Of a DNA stretch of 64,000 nt, positions 1 to 10,878 are shown in pieces. Below the pieces are notes generated by a model, which was not told the DNA's origin, searched no databases, and was given only the letters and a program-made list of their open reading frames with translations. Numbering within the stretch: position 1 is the stretch's first letter; each line of letters opens with the position of its first letter. The translations under genes and the position numbers were made by a program. The DNA is from Geothermobacter hydrogeniphilus (GTDB taxonomy: Bacteria; Desulfobacterota; Desulfuromonadia; Desulfuromonadales; Geothermobacteraceae): assembly GCF_002093115.1 (NCBI RefSeq), contig NZ_NAAD01000007.1, positions 1-64,000 on the forward strand. Reading direction: 5' to 3'.

Positions 1-183
1 CCTGTCCCTGTCATTAACGACACAAAGCCCTTGCAAAAAGGGGGGAGACCATATACGGACTATCCAAGGCCTGGCTGCAAATCCGCGCGTTTGGCCCATA
101 TCCCAGCTCCATTTTGCCCCATAGCCACTGCTATGAGGCTGCAATCGAGCCGAAATCTGGTCTCAAACGCTCGAATTTTCGCT

Positions 184-609
184 TCAGCCTGTATAGCTCG
201 ACAGCCTCCTGGGCCAGGAATTCCAGATTGAGGCTCCGATCAGAAGGGCAACGCCGCTGTTCTGGACGCTACCCGCCGGATAAACGAAATTTCCCAGGAC
301 AATAACGGCTGCTCCCAGGGAGCCCAGCAGCAGCGGGCCGTAGCCCCGTCGTTTTGTGGCCCGCCAGCCGAGGGAGATGAGGACCGCCACCAGGCTGAGC
401 AGGGTCAGGGGCAGAAAGAAGGGCATGGAACTCAGTCCGGCCACCCCGACCGAGCCGAGCAGGGCCGCGTAGGCCGACCAGCAGGCGGGACAGCTGAGCT
501 TGGCCAGCAGTGCGCCGAGCAGAGCGGCACTCACGCCCAGGGCCCGGCTCCAGCGGCTCTGCCTGTCGGCGGGATGCCCGGATCTGATGTCTCGTTGCGG
601 TTTATTCAT
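184..609 (-). CDS. merC: MerC-like mercuric ion membrane transporter
   Basis: A 141-residue integral membrane protein, probably moving Hg(II) across the inner membrane. Four or five hydrophobic segments are visible (about residues 23-40, 45-60, 63-80, 91-108, 115-130), and a Cys pair CPAC (C40, C43) lies at the end of the first, as expected for MerC/MerT-type carriers. The ATG at 609 overlaps the end of merR by 8 bp, so the two are translationally coupled; an upstream in-frame ATG would lie inside merR. The basic tail is slightly longer than expected. MerC rather than MerT is chosen from the extra membrane segments; this assignment is inference. The 183 bp between the stop and the window edge hold no gene I can support. 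Confidence 0.7.
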   Translation of the reverse strand: MNKPQRDIRSGHPADRQSRWSRALGVSAALLGALLAKLSCPACWSAYAALLGSVGVAGLSSMPFFLPLTLLSLVAVLISLGWRATKRRGYGPLLLGSLGAAVIVLGNFVYPAGSVQNSGVALLIGASIWNSWPRRLSSYTG

Positions 610-1021
610 GGGGCATCTTCTCCTCATTATCAAGGGCTCCCAGGATCGGGCAGTCGTTGAGTGGCCCCTGCCCCCGGCAGCTGGCGGTCAGTTGCTTGAG
701 AACCGTCTCCATCCGCTCCAGATCCCGGCGTTTTCGCCTGATATCGGCAAGCTTGGCTTCGGCCCGCTCCCTGATGGCGCCGCAACCGGTCCCGGCGGTC
801 ATGCGCAGGTCGAGCAGTTCGCCGACTTCCTGCAGGGAAAAGCCGAGTTCCTTGGCGCGGCGGATGAAACGCACCTGGCGGACCGTCTCGGGCGGATACT
901 TTCTGAACCCCGAAACCGGGCGGGGCGGTTGTTTGACCAGTTCCCTCCGCTGGTAGAATTTGATCGTCTCCACGCCGACGCCGGACTGGCGGGCCAATTG
1001 GCCGATGGTGAGCTGTCCCAT
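602..1021 (-). CDS. merR: MerR-family mercury-responsive regulator
   Basis: A 139-residue MerR regulator: N-terminal winged helix-turn-helix starting LTIGQLA, then a long dimerisation helix and a C-terminal metal-binding loop. The three cysteines that bind Hg(II) in MerR are present with the right spacing (C80, C115, C124; the last two are nine residues apart). This supports mercury rather than copper or zinc sensing. The start is placed at the ATG preceded by GGAGG; the upstream alternative would run into the operator. It is the first gene of a two-gene minus-strand cassette with the merC-like gene and probably autoregulates from the palindromic promoter just upstream. It is about 60% similar by eye to the second MerR at 20160-20558. 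Confidence 0.9.
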   Translation of the reverse strand: MGQLTIGQLARQSGVGVETIKFYQRRELVKQPPRPVSGFRKYPPETVRQVRFIRRAKELGFSLQEVGELLDLRMTAGTGCGAIRERAEAKLADIRRKRRDLERMETVLKQLTASCRGQGPLNDCPILGALDNEEKMPHE

Positions 1022-1043
1022 AGTTTTCCTCCCTGTTGAATCA

Positions 1044-1075
1044 AGTCTAGCAACGGTACCATGGTACCGGGTCAA
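1044..1075 (-). promoter_or_regulatory. MerR-type promoter/operator for the merR-merC cassette
   Basis: Read on the minus strand: -35 TTGACC (1070-1075), a 20-bp spacer, and -10 TAGACT (1044-1049). The spacer contains the perfect 16-bp palindrome CGGTACCATGGTACCG (1054-1069). An over-long 19-20 bp spacer filled by a palindrome is the hallmark of MerR-activated promoters. The core GTACCATGGTAC is identical in the second mer promoter at 20579-20610. Confidence 0.85.
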
Positions 1076-1288
1076 GCCTGATTATCACCTGTCGGCTAAA
1101 CTTCCAGAAACAGTACGTTCACCACCCGCGCCGCAGAATTCCTCGACCGGATTCCGGTTTTGGTAGAACAATTGCAAAGCTACAAGGTAAAAATTCCTGA
1201 TTTCAGGGGGTTAAGGATGGTGTAGAGATAAAAGGGAGAATAGTCGACAGTACATCCGTAGACTATTCGCCAATCGGGCGATGCTTTG

Positions 1289-1396
1289 GCTTGAAGCAGT
1301 GGAAGGCCGTAAGCCCTTGATCTTTAAAGGCGGGCTGCAGAAATCTCAGGCGTACCCACGATGTTCGCCGGTGATGAGTTCGCGGATTCAGATTAC
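1289..1396. repeat. Degenerate copy of palindromic repeat A (tentative)
   Basis: The 393-bp gap between merR and the P-type ATPase holds no gene. Part of it resembles the dispersed repeat A: a left end like cttgaagcagtgg, a central CAGAAATC...GTTCGC block, and an ending CGGATTCAG close to the repeat terminus TGATTCAG. Divergence is high, so membership is tentative. I saw no confident promoter for the ATPase gene in the remaining sequence. Confidence 0.4.
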
Positions 1397-1414
1397 ATGA
1401 CAAGGAGCTGAACC

Positions 1415-3901
1415 ATGCATCAACAGCAACATGAGGACTGTCATCACGTGAGTGAGCCGGCACGGATTGTCGATCCGGTCTGCGGCATGAGTACCGAAGA
1501 CAAGAGCGCCTATAAGGCACACCGGTACAAGGGAGAAGAATTCTACTTCTGCAGTGACAAGTGCCTGGCGAAGTTCAGGAACGATCCGGAGGCCTATAGC
1601 GGCGGGCAGCAGGAGCCGAGGACCCCGACGGCGGCCGGAAAAGGCGCAACCTACACCTGTCCGATGCACCCGGAGATCGAGCAGCTCGGTCCGGGTTCCT
1701 GCCCCAGGTGCGGCATGGCGCTGGAGCCGCTTTCGCCCCTGCCGCTGACCCGTACCGAGTACCGTTGTCCGATGCATCCGGAGGTGGTACAGGATACCCC
1801 CGGCAGCTGTCCGAAGTGCGGCATGGCGCTGGAGCGCACGGTGACGACCCTCGAAGAGGAAGACAATCCCGAGTATGACGACATGCGCCGGCGATTCATT
1901 TTTTCCGCACTCTTCTCAATTCCGCTGGTGATTATCGCCATGCGCGGGATGCTTCCCGGCGGCAGGCTGATCGAAGAGGTGGCTTCGGCCCGGACGCTGG
2001 GTTGGCTTGAACTGCTGCTCTCGACGCCGGTGGTCCTCTGGGCCGGTTGGCCCTTTTATGTTCGCGCGGTGCAGTCGGTTATCCATAAAAGCCTCAATAT
2101 GTTTACTCTGATTGGCCTTGGCGTGTCGATGGCTTACGGCTACAGTCTGCTTGCCGTGCTGCTGCCCGATATTTTCCCCGCAGCCATGCGTGGCCCTGAT
2201 GGCGCCGTCGGAGTCTATTTCGAGGCGGCCGCCGTCATTGTCACCCTGATTCTGCTGGGCCAGGTGATGGAATTGCGGGCCCGCAGCCGGACCGGCGCAG
2301 CAATCAAGGCACTGCTCGGCCTGGCTCCGAAGACAGCGCGTAAAATCCATGCCGACGGCCGCGAAGAAGATGTTCCTCTCGAACAGGTTGTGGCCGGGGA
2401 CCGTCTGCGCATCCGTCCCGGTGAAAAAGTGCCGGTCGACGGGGTCGTTGTCGAGGGCGCCAGCGTGGTCGATGAGTCGATGATTTCGGGGGAACCGATT
2501 CCGGTCAGCAAGCAGCCGGGTGACAGGTTGATCGGTGCGACGGTCAATGCCACCGGCTCGCTGATCATGGAGGCGGAAAAAATCGGCAGCGACACCCTGC
2601 TGGCCCGGATTGTTCAAATGGTCGCCGAGGCCCAGCGCAGCCGGGCTCCGATCCAGAAGCTGGCAGACCAGGTCGCCGGTTATTTTGTGCCGGCGGTCAT
2701 CGGCATCGCCCTGCTCGCTTTTTTGGTCTGGTTCCTGGTTGGTCCGGAGCCGCGTCTCGCTTACGCGCTGATCGCGGCGGTCTCGGTGCTGATCATCGCC
2801 TGCCCCTGTGCCTTGGGGTTGGCGACACCGATGTCGATCATGGTCGCGACCGGCAAGGGGGCCGGATTGGGGGTGCTGTTCAAGAACGCCGAGGCCATCG
2901 AAACCCTGCGCAAGGTCACCACCTTGGTAGTCGATAAGACCGGCACCCTGACCCTGGGGCAACCGAAGCTGACCGGGGTGATTCCGGCGGCGGGGATTGA
3001 TGAAAAAACACTGCTCATTCTGGCGGCCAGTCTTGAAAGGGGCAGCGAGCATCCGTTGGCAGCCGCGTTGGTTGAAGGGGCGCTGGCGCGGGGTCTGACG
3101 CTTTCCGCCGCGCAGGACTTTGCTTCGCACACCGGCAAAGGGGTTTCCGGGCGGGTCGAAGGGGTCGAGGTCTTGCTCGGCAACAGCACATTGTTCGGCG
3201 AGTTCTCCATCGAACCAGGGGCGTTGGCGGCACGGGCCGAAGAGTTGCGCGCTGAGGGCCAGACGGTGATGCAGGTGGCGATCGATGGCCGCATGGCCGG
3301 GTTGCTGGCGGTCTCCGATCCGATCAAGGACACGACCCCTGCAGCGATTCGCCAGTTGCACGGCGAAGGAATCAAAATCGTCATGTTGACCGGCGACAAC
3401 CGGGCCACCGCCGAAGCGGTTGGCAGAAAACTCGGTATCGACGAAATTGTGGCCGAAGTGCTGCCGGATGAAAAAGCCGCCGCGGTGAAAAAGTTCCAGG
3501 AGGCCGGAGAAATAGTGGCGATGGCGGGTGACGGCATCAACGATGCCCCGGCGTTGGCCCAGGCCGAAGTCGGCATCGCCATGGGTACCGGCACTGACGT
3601 CGCGATGGAGTCGGCCGGGGTGACCCTGGTCAAGGGTGACCTGACGGGAATTGTCCGCGCGCGCAGGTTGAGCCGGGCGACCATGGCCAATATCCGTCAG
3701 AATCTGTTCTTTGCCTTTGTCTACAATTCCCTGGGGGTTCCGCTGGCAGCCGGGGTTCTCTATCCGCTATTCGGTCTTCTGCTCAGCCCGGTGATTGCCG
3801 CCGCCGCGATGAGCCTGAGTTCGGTTTCGGTGATCAGCAACGCGCTGCGTCTGCGTTCTGTGAAAATCGCGTCAGATCCGGCGGAGCCGTCAAGACCATG
3901 A
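1415..3901 (+). CDS. Heavy-metal P1B-type ATPase (Cu/Ag class) with YHS and two metal-binding Cys domains
   Basis: An 828-residue ATP-driven metal exporter in the inner membrane. Order of domains: a YHS-type domain (about 18-63, VCGM and a later CSDKC), two copies of the small heavy-metal-binding domain CPMHPE...GSCPxCGMALE (about 80-104 and 116-140), then the P-type ATPase core. The core has the transmembrane CPC motif (C463-P-C465), the phosphorylation motif D507KTGT, TGDN and GDGIND. CPC plus these N-terminal domains is typical of SilP/CopA-like Cu(I)/Ag(I) exporters. The usual HMA domain is absent. The start ATG follows AAGGAG at good spacing. The gene appears to be transcribed alone; the stop is followed after 15 bp by a repeat A copy. 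Substrate is inferred, not shown. Confidence 0.92.
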   Translation: MHQQQHEDCHHVSEPARIVDPVCGMSTEDKSAYKAHRYKGEEFYFCSDKCLAKFRNDPEAYSGGQQEPRTPTAAGKGATYTCPMHPEIEQLGPGSCPRCGMALEPLSPLPLTRTEYRCPMHPEVVQDTPGSCPKCGMALERTVTTLEEEDNPEYDDMRRRFIFSALFSIPLVIIAMRGMLPGGRLIEEVASARTLGWLELLLSTPVVLWAGWPFYVRAVQSVIHKSLNMFTLIGLGVSMAYGYSLLAVLLPDIFPAAMRGPDGAVGVYFEAAAVIVTLILLGQVMELRARSRTGAAIKALLGLAPKTARKIHADGREEDVPLEQVVAGDRLRIRPGEKVPVDGVVVEGASVVDESMISGEPIPVSKQPGDRLIGATVNATGSLIMEAEKIGSDTLLARIVQMVAEAQRSRAPIQKLADQVAGYFVPAVIGIALLAFLVWFLVGPEPRLAYALIAAVSVLIIACPCALGLATPMSIMVATGKGAGLGVLFKNAEAIETLRKVTTLVVDKTGTLTLGQPKLTGVIPAAGIDEKTLLILAASLERGSEHPLAAALVEGALARGLTLSAAQDFASHTGKGVSGRVEGVEVLLGNSTLFGEFSIEPGALAARAEELRAEGQTVMQVAIDGRMAGLLAVSDPIKDTTPAAIRQLHGEGIKIVMLTGDNRATAEAVGRKLGIDEIVAEVLPDEKAAAVKKFQEAGEIVAMAGDGINDAPALAQAEVGIAMGTGTDVAMESAGVTLVKGDLTGIVRARRLSRATMANIRQNLFFAFVYNSLGVPLAAGVLYPLFGLLLSPVIAAAAMSLSSVSVISNALRLRSVKIASDPAEPSRP

Positions 3902-3916
3902 ATTGTTGCAGGATAA

Positions 3917-4079
3917 CCTGAATCAGTGAGTTCATGCTGGATGGAGAGTGCAAGTGCTTGGTCTGAATGAGCTTTCCAGGAATCTGAAGCGCACCCGTAG
4001 GTTCGCTGGCGATTCTTGGGAAGATCAGGTAGATCAATGACTTGTGCTATCCGCCAGTGATGGACTCACTGATTCAGGG
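3917..4079. repeat. Palindromic repeat A, copy 1 (163 bp)
   Basis: Ends are perfect 14-bp inverted repeats (CCTGAATCAGTGAG at 3917 and its complement ending at 4079). Inner parts are also partly self-complementary around a central block with GCGCACCC and TTCGCTGGCGAT. Other copies: 18948-19109, 41895-42056, a half copy at 41251, and internally deleted copies at 52579 and 16503. The element carries no coding sequence. It overlaps the end of the TauE-like gene and supplies that gene's stop codon. Confidence 0.9.
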
Positions 4080-4863
4080 ATAAGAACGAAACAACGGCGG
4101 AAAATCCGATTTTCAGTGCTGCCGCGGCAATGCAGAGCGCCAACAGCAGGCGCAACCGGGCGACCGGAACCCGGCGGCTGAGCCGGCTGCCGACATAGGC
4201 GGCGGGAATGACCGTGAGGACAATCGGCAGTGCCAGGGGCCAGAGGATCTGTCCGGTCAGGGCCTTGCCCAGAAAGGCGGCCAGCGACGAGAGGAAGATG
4301 ATCGCCAGGTTGCTGCCGATGGCGATGCGCGTCGGAATCTGCATGAACGAGGTCATCAGCGGGATGAGGATGAAGGAGCCGCCCTGCCCGACCAGGCCGC
4401 CGAGCAGTCCGACGCCGCCGGCGGCGAGGACCGCCCGCGGCCGGCTGAAGGTAAAGGATGCGACCGCCGGAGCTTCGCAGTCCCCGGTCGTGGGGATGAA
4501 AATCAACAGCGCCGCGGACAGGGCCAGCAGGGCGAAAATCGCCAGCAGCAGGTGGTCGGGGAGGGCATGGGACCAGGCGCCGCCGAACAGTGCGGCGGCG
4601 AAGATGGTGATCCCCATCCAGGCGGTGAGCCGACCGGAGACAAAGTGGAATTTGCGGTGGGTCAGGGCTCCGGCCAGGCAGGCGGTGAGCCCCTGAACGA
4701 TGGTCAGCCCCGCCACATCCTGCATGCTCAGGGCGGGAAAGCCGAGCAGGGGCGGCGTATAGAGCAGCAATGGCGCCATGATGATGCCGCCGCCGATACC
4801 GAGCAGCCCGGAAATGAAACCGGTCGCCAGTCCGAGTATGCCGATGATGACGTGCAGCTCCAT
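4066..4863 (-). CDS. TauE/SafE-family (TSUP) membrane permease
   Basis: A 265-residue, highly hydrophobic protein with about eight membrane segments and the family pattern G-x-x-x-G-x-x-G-G-I-I at residues 18-29 and a second Gly-rich repeat in the C-terminal half (GLLGGLVGQGGSFI). TSUP members export or import sulfite, sulfonates or other sulfur compounds; the substrate cannot be told here. The ATG at 4863 has only a weak G-rich ribosome site. The last residues SLNQ and the stop lie in repeat A, so the native C-terminus was probably changed by insertion of the element. It is next to selD on the same strand with 109 bp between them; a link to selenium or sulfur supply is possible but unproven. 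Confidence 0.85.
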   Translation of the reverse strand: MELHVIIGILGLATGFISGLLGIGGGIIMAPLLLYTPPLLGFPALSMQDVAGLTIVQGLTACLAGALTHRKFHFVSGRLTAWMGITIFAAALFGGAWSHALPDHLLLAIFALLALSAALLIFIPTTGDCEAPAVASFTFSRPRAVLAAGGVGLLGGLVGQGGSFILIPLMTSFMQIPTRIAIGSNLAIIFLSSLAAFLGKALTGQILWPLALPIVLTVIPAAYVGSRLSRRVPVARLRLLLALCIAAAALKIGFSAVVSFLSLNQ

Positions 4864-4972
4864 CAGGGCCCCCCGGAACGGGATTGCGACCGGCCGATTG
4901 TATTTAAAGAAACAATTTCATTGTGCCTGTCCATAGAATTTTCCGATAGAAACTGCAAAAAATTTTTGCCGC

Positions 4973-6025
4973 TCAGACCACCGTGATGCCAACCGCCGCG
5001 TCGCGGATCTCACCGATGCACCGGGAGTCCGTGACGCCTGATGCATGCAGCAGCGTCAACAGATCATCGGCCTGGGATGACGGCAGTGCCATCAGCAGGC
5101 CGCCGGAGGTCTGCGGGTCGTACAGCAGCTCTTCCTCAGCGCGGGTAAGGGTGCGTTGCAGCTCCAGGCGGTGTCTGCTGACCATTTCCCGGTTTGCCCG
5201 GTTGCTGCCGGTCGTTTCGCCCTTCCGGTACATATCAAGGGCGCCTGAATAGAACGGCAGCTGCTGATAGTCCAGCAGGATTCCGGCGTCAGCTCCGAGA
5301 GCCATTTCCAGCAGGTGCCCGAGGATGCCGAAGCCGGTCACATCGGTGCAGGCGTGCAGGTCGAAACGCAGCGCCGCCTCCATCGCCGGACCGTTGAGTG
5401 CGGCGATCAGCGGCAGGGTGTCGCGCTCCAGTTCGGGATAGGGAAATTTTTTCGCCCGGACAGCATTGAACAGCACTCCCGAACCGAGTGGTTTGGTCAG
5501 GATCAGGGCGTCGCCGGGCCGGGCCCCGGCGTTGGTGATGATCCGTTCGGGATGGACCACGCCGCTGACGCAGAGACCGTATTTCGGTTCCTCGTCATCG
5601 ACCGAGTGGCCGCCGACCAGGCAGGCTCCCGCCTCGACCACCTTGTCATGTCCGCCCTTGAGGATCTCCTTCAGCATCCCCATGTCCAGCTGTTTGGACG
5701 GGAACATCACCAGGTTGAGGGCGGTGAGCGGTTTACCGCCCATCGAATAGACATCCGAGATCGAGTTGGCGGCAGAGATCTGCCCGAACCAGTAGGGGTC
5801 GTCGACCGGCGGGGTGATGAAGTCGACGGTGTTGACCATCGCCATCTCATCGTTCAGTCGATAGACCGCCGCGTCATCCGAGGTTTCGATTCCCACCAGC
5901 AGGTCGGGATCATCGGGCGGGGTCAGCCCCGCCAGGGCGTCCGACAGAACTGCCGGACCGATTTTGGCGGCTCAACCGCAGGTGCGGGAGAGGCCGGTCA
6001 AGGTTTTCTTTTTGAAAAAGGCCAT
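4973..6025 (-). CDS. selD: Selenide, water dikinase; a selenoprotein (UGA = Sec18)
   Basis: SelD makes selenophosphate from selenide and ATP, the Se donor for selenocysteine tRNA. The full frame is 350 residues, running through an in-frame TGA at 5972-5974. The N-terminus gives TCGUAAKIG, so C16-G17-U18 matches the catalytic Cys/Sec site that precedes the essential Lys in this family. The frame after the TGA (GIETSDDAAVY, GGHSVDDEE, TDVTGFGILGH, DPQTSGG) is unmistakable SelD. The start ATG follows GAAAGGATGACCCG. A SECIS-like hairpin sits 14 nt after the UGA. Annotation pipelines would truncate the gene by starting after the UGA, losing the active site. The gene shows that the cell makes selenoproteins; three more are in this window. 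Confidence 0.95.
5940..5974 (-). promoter_or_regulatory. Bacterial SECIS hairpin of selD
   Basis: Minus-strand hairpin at 5957-5940: 7-bp stem TCCGGCA/TGTCGGA (one G-U pair) closed by a GUUC loop, beginning 14 nt after the UGA (5974-5972). Bacterial SECIS elements lie inside the coding region directly after the UGA and show G and U in the apical loop for SelB binding. The structure was found by eye. Confidence 0.75.
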
Positions 6026-6170
6026 CGGGTCATCCTTTCAGGAAATGAATTGACGGAGTGCCGCAGCAGGCAACAGAAACATTGGACACCAGGAGCGTCA
6101 GGCTGTCAAGGAACCGATGGCGGCGGGACGAAGGCACGCAGGTTTTCTGCCGCAGACGGTCTGTCATGGT

Positions 6171-6800
6171 TCATGCCAGATAGTTTGCCAGATAGCTGAT
6201 CGACATGAGCTTGAGTTCCGCGATGATTTCGGCCTCGGCCTGGTGATTCTTCTTGCCCTTCAGATAGGCAAGATCATAGGTCGCTGCGGCTGCCATCAGG
6301 AAGGTGCCCGCCACGTGGAACAGATGTTTTTTTGAAACGTTTGCTCCTCTTTTGATAATTGCCTCAACGATTGATTCGGACAGATCCCGCACCAGATGCT
6401 TTTCGATGGCAGATAGTTCAGGGGCGGCCTGCATGGCCCTGCGGATCGATATGAACCCTTTCTGTTTTTTGGCCGCCGCAACGTAATTGTCGATACTGGA
6501 ACGGATGATGTGCTGCCATTCCTTTTCTGGATCGGCCAGGTCGTTAAAATTCTCCAGGGCCATTTTCATCTGATTTGCATACTCGAGAATAAGGGCCCTG
6601 AGAATCGCCAACTTGTTTGGAAAGTATCTGTAGATCGTGCCGACACGAAGCCCGGAACGGTCGGCGAGCAGATTGGTATTGAACCCGTCAAGACCCACTT
6701 CGTCCAGCAGCGTTGCGGAAGTATTCAGGATATGTTTGACGGTCTCTTCTGCGCGTTTTTGCGCGGGAACCATCCGCGGGTGCAAATCGGTGTCTGTCAC
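6171..6800 (-). CDS. TetR-family transcriptional regulator (probable fatty-acid degradation repressor)
   Basis: A 209-residue TetR protein with an N-terminal helix-turn-helix (VKHILNTSATLLDEVG, then LADRSGLRVGTIYRYFPNK at about residues 39-57 of the chosen start) and an alpha-helical ligand domain. A GTG start at 6800 is chosen because AGGA lies eight bases upstream; the ATG at 6773 is an alternative. It is divergent from the acyl-CoA ligase operon, the common arrangement for acyl-CoA-responsive repressors such as FadR/PsrA-type TetR proteins. The function is inferred from position. A good promoter with an overlapping inverted repeat lies upstream at 6910-6957. Confidence 0.85.
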   Translation of the reverse strand: MTDTDLHPRMVPAQKRAEETVKHILNTSATLLDEVGLDGFNTNLLADRSGLRVGTIYRYFPNKLAILRALILEYANQMKMALENFNDLADPEKEWQHIIRSSIDNYVAAAKKQKGFISIRRAMQAAPELSAIEKHLVRDLSESIVEAIIKRGANVSKKHLFHVAGTFLMAAAATYDLAYLKGKKNHQAEAEIIAELKLMSISYLANYLA

Positions 6801-6909
6801 AATTGTTTCCTGCCGGCGCCTTGTTGCTGTGGCCGATGAGCCGTTGAGGGATGAGCGCTCTCTTGTGCGGCGCCAAGGCTTGCGCCGAAAAAAATGCAAT
6901 GACAACGGT

Positions 6910-6957
6910 AGGTTTCACAAAAAAACCTATTATAGTCCTGATTTCTATGAATGTCGA
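6910..6957 (-). promoter_or_regulatory. Promoter and candidate operator for the TetR gene
   Basis: Minus strand: -35 TCGACA (6952-6957), 17-bp spacer, -10 TATAAT (6929-6934). Immediately downstream is the inverted repeat AGGTTT-N7-AAACCT (6910-6928), placed where an autorepressor would block transcription. The rest of the 666-bp gap to the first ligase shows no gene; a second promoter/operator lies at 7284-7333 and a GC-rich hairpin around 7405-7425. Confidence 0.65.
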
Positions 6958-7283
6958 GGGAGGGCTGTTGAGTCTCCGCGGGACCGTTGTGGCCGGATCG
7001 TTGCGTTGTGCCGGTGCCGCATCCTGTCTGTTCGGGCCGGGGCGTCGCCAATGATCGGGCCATGCTCTCTCCGGTCTTTGCCGGCACTGCGCAAACACAG
7101 TTTGATTCCTCCCTCATCATGAGGATTGTCAAGGTGGAAGGGCAACCTGCCTTTTAATGGTGGATGATCCGATATTTTTGGCCTTTATCGGGAGACACGA
7201 CAAATAGCATGTAACATCCCGTTGTAGCGAATGATTATTTGGAGGTCCGTCAGCTTGCATCGGTCTGCCTGCCAATTGAAAAC

Positions 7284-7333
7284 AAGTAAATGCTCACTTT
7301 TTTGTTGACAGGGAGATAGAACGCCGTTTATTT
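7284..7333 (+). promoter_or_regulatory. Candidate operator and promoter for the beta-oxidation operon
   Basis: An imperfect 16-bp palindrome AAGTAAATGCTCACTT (7284-7299) is followed by -35 TTGACA (7305-7310) and a weak -10 TTTATT (7327-7332) at 16-bp spacing. The palindrome abuts the -35 box and is of the kind bound by FadR-like TetR proteins, so it is a plausible target of the divergent regulator. Confidence 0.5.
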
Positions 7334-7466
7334 GAAGGGAGGATTTGCTTGCGAGTGTTGTGCGTAGTGGTCGATTTGCGGTGAAAAGCCGAGGGGCGCC
7401 CGGACATCCCGGGGTGTCCCTCATGGCCCGACCTCATGTGAACCCTGCCCGGAAGGAGGAGGCTTT

Positions 7467-9029
7467 ATGCCTGGCATCGGCTCGATTCTGGAACGTAACG
7501 CGCGCCGTGTTCCGAACCGTGAAGCTCTGGTTTTTGGCGGGCGACGGTTTACTTACCTGCAGTTGGATGCCGCTGTCAACCGCGCCGCTCGGGTTCTGCA
7601 GCGCCTGGGGGTGGAAAAAGGTGATCGGGTCGCTTTGATGTCGCCCAACTCCGATCAGTTCGTCATCGTATTTTACGCCGGGCTGAAACTGGGAGCCGTC
7701 ATCGTCCCCATCAATCCGCGGCTGGCGCCACCTGAACTGGCCTATCAGCTGATGGATTCAGGTTCCCGGGTGCTGGTTTTTGCTCCGCAGCTCAAATCAG
7801 TGGTGGAAAAGGTCCGGCAACAGAAACTCCCCACCAGGCATTACCTGGCGACTTTGCCGTGCGAACCTTTTGCGGACGTCGTGACACTGTCATCTGCTGA
7901 AAGCGCGGAGCCCCTGGGCATTGTCGTCGCCGAGCAGGATAACGCCCAGATTCTTTATACCTCCGGAACGACGGGTCTGCCCAAGGGGGTGCTGCTGGAC
8001 CACCATGCTGTCATCTGGGCCGGTACCAACATCTCTCTGGGGGTGGGAATTCGCGAAGGTGACCGGTTGCTGCATGCCGCTCCCCTCTATCATTCGGCTG
8101 AACTCAACCTGTTTCTGATGGCCGGAACCCTTTTGGCTGGCACTCATGTCGTTCTTCCCGCGTTCGAGCCGGAAACGGTGCTGAATGTCCTGGAGCAGGA
8201 ACGGATCAGTGTCTTTTTCGGCGTGCCCACCATGTACCAGTTCCTTTTACGCCAGTCCGGAATCACCGGACGCGATCTGAGCGCGTGGCGCATCGGCATG
8301 TACGGGGCGGCGCCGATGCCTCCCAGCGTGGTCCGGGAGATGATTGCGAAACTGTCCGGGGTGCAGCTTTTCAATCTCTGCGGTCTGACCGAAATGGGTC
8401 CCGGCGGAATTTGTCTCCAGCCCCATGAGCAGCTGAGCAAGATGGGAGCGGGAGGGAAGCCGATCGTCAATACCGAAGCGCGGGTGGTGGATGACAACAT
8501 GCGGGATGTCCGTCCCGGCGAGGTGGGCGAATGGATTCTGCGCGGTGAAACGATGATGAAGGGTTACTGGAACAATCCCGAGGCGACCGCCGAAACCATT
8601 CGTGATGGTTGGTTGTTCACCGGCGATCTGGCCACTGTCGACGCGGAGGGGTATATCACCCTGGTTGATCGCAGGAAGGATATGATCATCACCGGGGGGA
8701 TGAACGTCTATTCCGTTGAAGTGGAAAATGCCGTGCGGTCCCATCCTGCCGTTGCGGATTGTGCCGCGATCGGCATCCCGCATGCGGATTATGGCGAGAC
8801 GGTGGCCGTTGTGGTAACCCCCCGGGAGGATCGGGAGTTGACCCTGGCCGAAATCCGGGACCATTGTGCCGGGCAGATCTCCGATTACAAACTCCCCCGG
8901 CTGCTGTTTCTGGGAGAGGTGCCGCGCAATCTGTCCGGCAAGATTCTCAAATACCAGTTGCGGAAAACCTATGCTGAAACCAACCGGGAGCCTGCGACCG
9001 GATCTCTTCAGGTCTCTGCCTTGAACTGA
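7467..9029 (+). CDS. Acyl-CoA synthetase (AMP-forming, class I ligase)
   Basis: A 520-residue adenylate-forming enzyme that activates a carboxylic acid, probably a fatty acid, to its CoA thioester. Motifs: the AMP-binding loop YTSGTTGLPKG (about residues 164-174), YGAAPMPPS, GLTEMGPGG, the hinge GWLFTGDLATVDAEGYI...DRRKDMIITGG, and the catalytic Lys of the C-terminal lid in NLSGKILKY. Length is normal. The start is set by a strong AAGGAGGAGG site. First gene of a plus-strand beta-oxidation cluster, six bases or so from the next ligase region. Chain-length preference cannot be read from sequence. Confidence 0.92.
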   Translation: MPGIGSILERNARRVPNREALVFGGRRFTYLQLDAAVNRAARVLQRLGVEKGDRVALMSPNSDQFVIVFYAGLKLGAVIVPINPRLAPPELAYQLMDSGSRVLVFAPQLKSVVEKVRQQKLPTRHYLATLPCEPFADVVTLSSAESAEPLGIVVAEQDNAQILYTSGTTGLPKGVLLDHHAVIWAGTNISLGVGIREGDRLLHAAPLYHSAELNLFLMAGTLLAGTHVVLPAFEPETVLNVLEQERISVFFGVPTMYQFLLRQSGITGRDLSAWRIGMYGAAPMPPSVVREMIAKLSGVQLFNLCGLTEMGPGGICLQPHEQLSKMGAGGKPIVNTEARVVDDNMRDVRPGEVGEWILRGETMMKGYWNNPEATAETIRDGWLFTGDLATVDAEGYITLVDRRKDMIITGGMNVYSVEVENAVRSHPAVADCAAIGIPHADYGETVAVVVTPREDRELTLAEIRDHCAGQISDYKLPRLLFLGEVPRNLSGKILKYQLRKTYAETNREPATGSLQVSALN

Positions 9030-9053
9030 CCCCTTTTGGAGCGAGGAGCGAAC

Positions 9054-10670
<1,617 letters not shown>

Positions 10671-10787
10671 CTGATTCAGATGATTGATGGAGGCGGAGGG
10701 GGGGGCACTGGAAAGGGTCAGCCGGCCGTCCATCAGGTCGGCGGCCAGCTGACCCGATGGTGGCTGCGTGCATTCTTTTGTTTGATC

Positions 10788-10803
10788 TTTACGTAAACGT
10801 AAA
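10788..10803. promoter_or_regulatory. Perfect inverted repeat resembling a LiuR-type operator
   Basis: TTTACGTAAACGTAAA: arms TTTACGT/ACGTAAA around AA, 75 bp upstream of the acyl-CoA dehydrogenase start in the 208-bp gap after the second ligase. The sequence resembles sites of the MerR-family LiuR regulator of branched-chain amino acid and fatty acid catabolism. No LiuR gene is visible in this window, so assignment rests on motif likeness only. Confidence 0.5.
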
Positions 10804-10878
10804 AAATCATTTGCTGTCGGCATGTCGGTTGATTGATGCGCCGTCGCCGGCTCAAATCCAGACCAGGAGAGAAAGCCC

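Noticed and set aside
184-1021. merA or a full mer operon at the left edge
   Set aside because: Only merR and one membrane protein are present; the remaining 183 bp contain no reductase sequence.
4955-4970. GCAAAAAATTTTTGC palindrome after selD as a terminator
   Set aside because: Stem is almost entirely A-T and has no GC clamp; it may only be part of an AT-rich gap.
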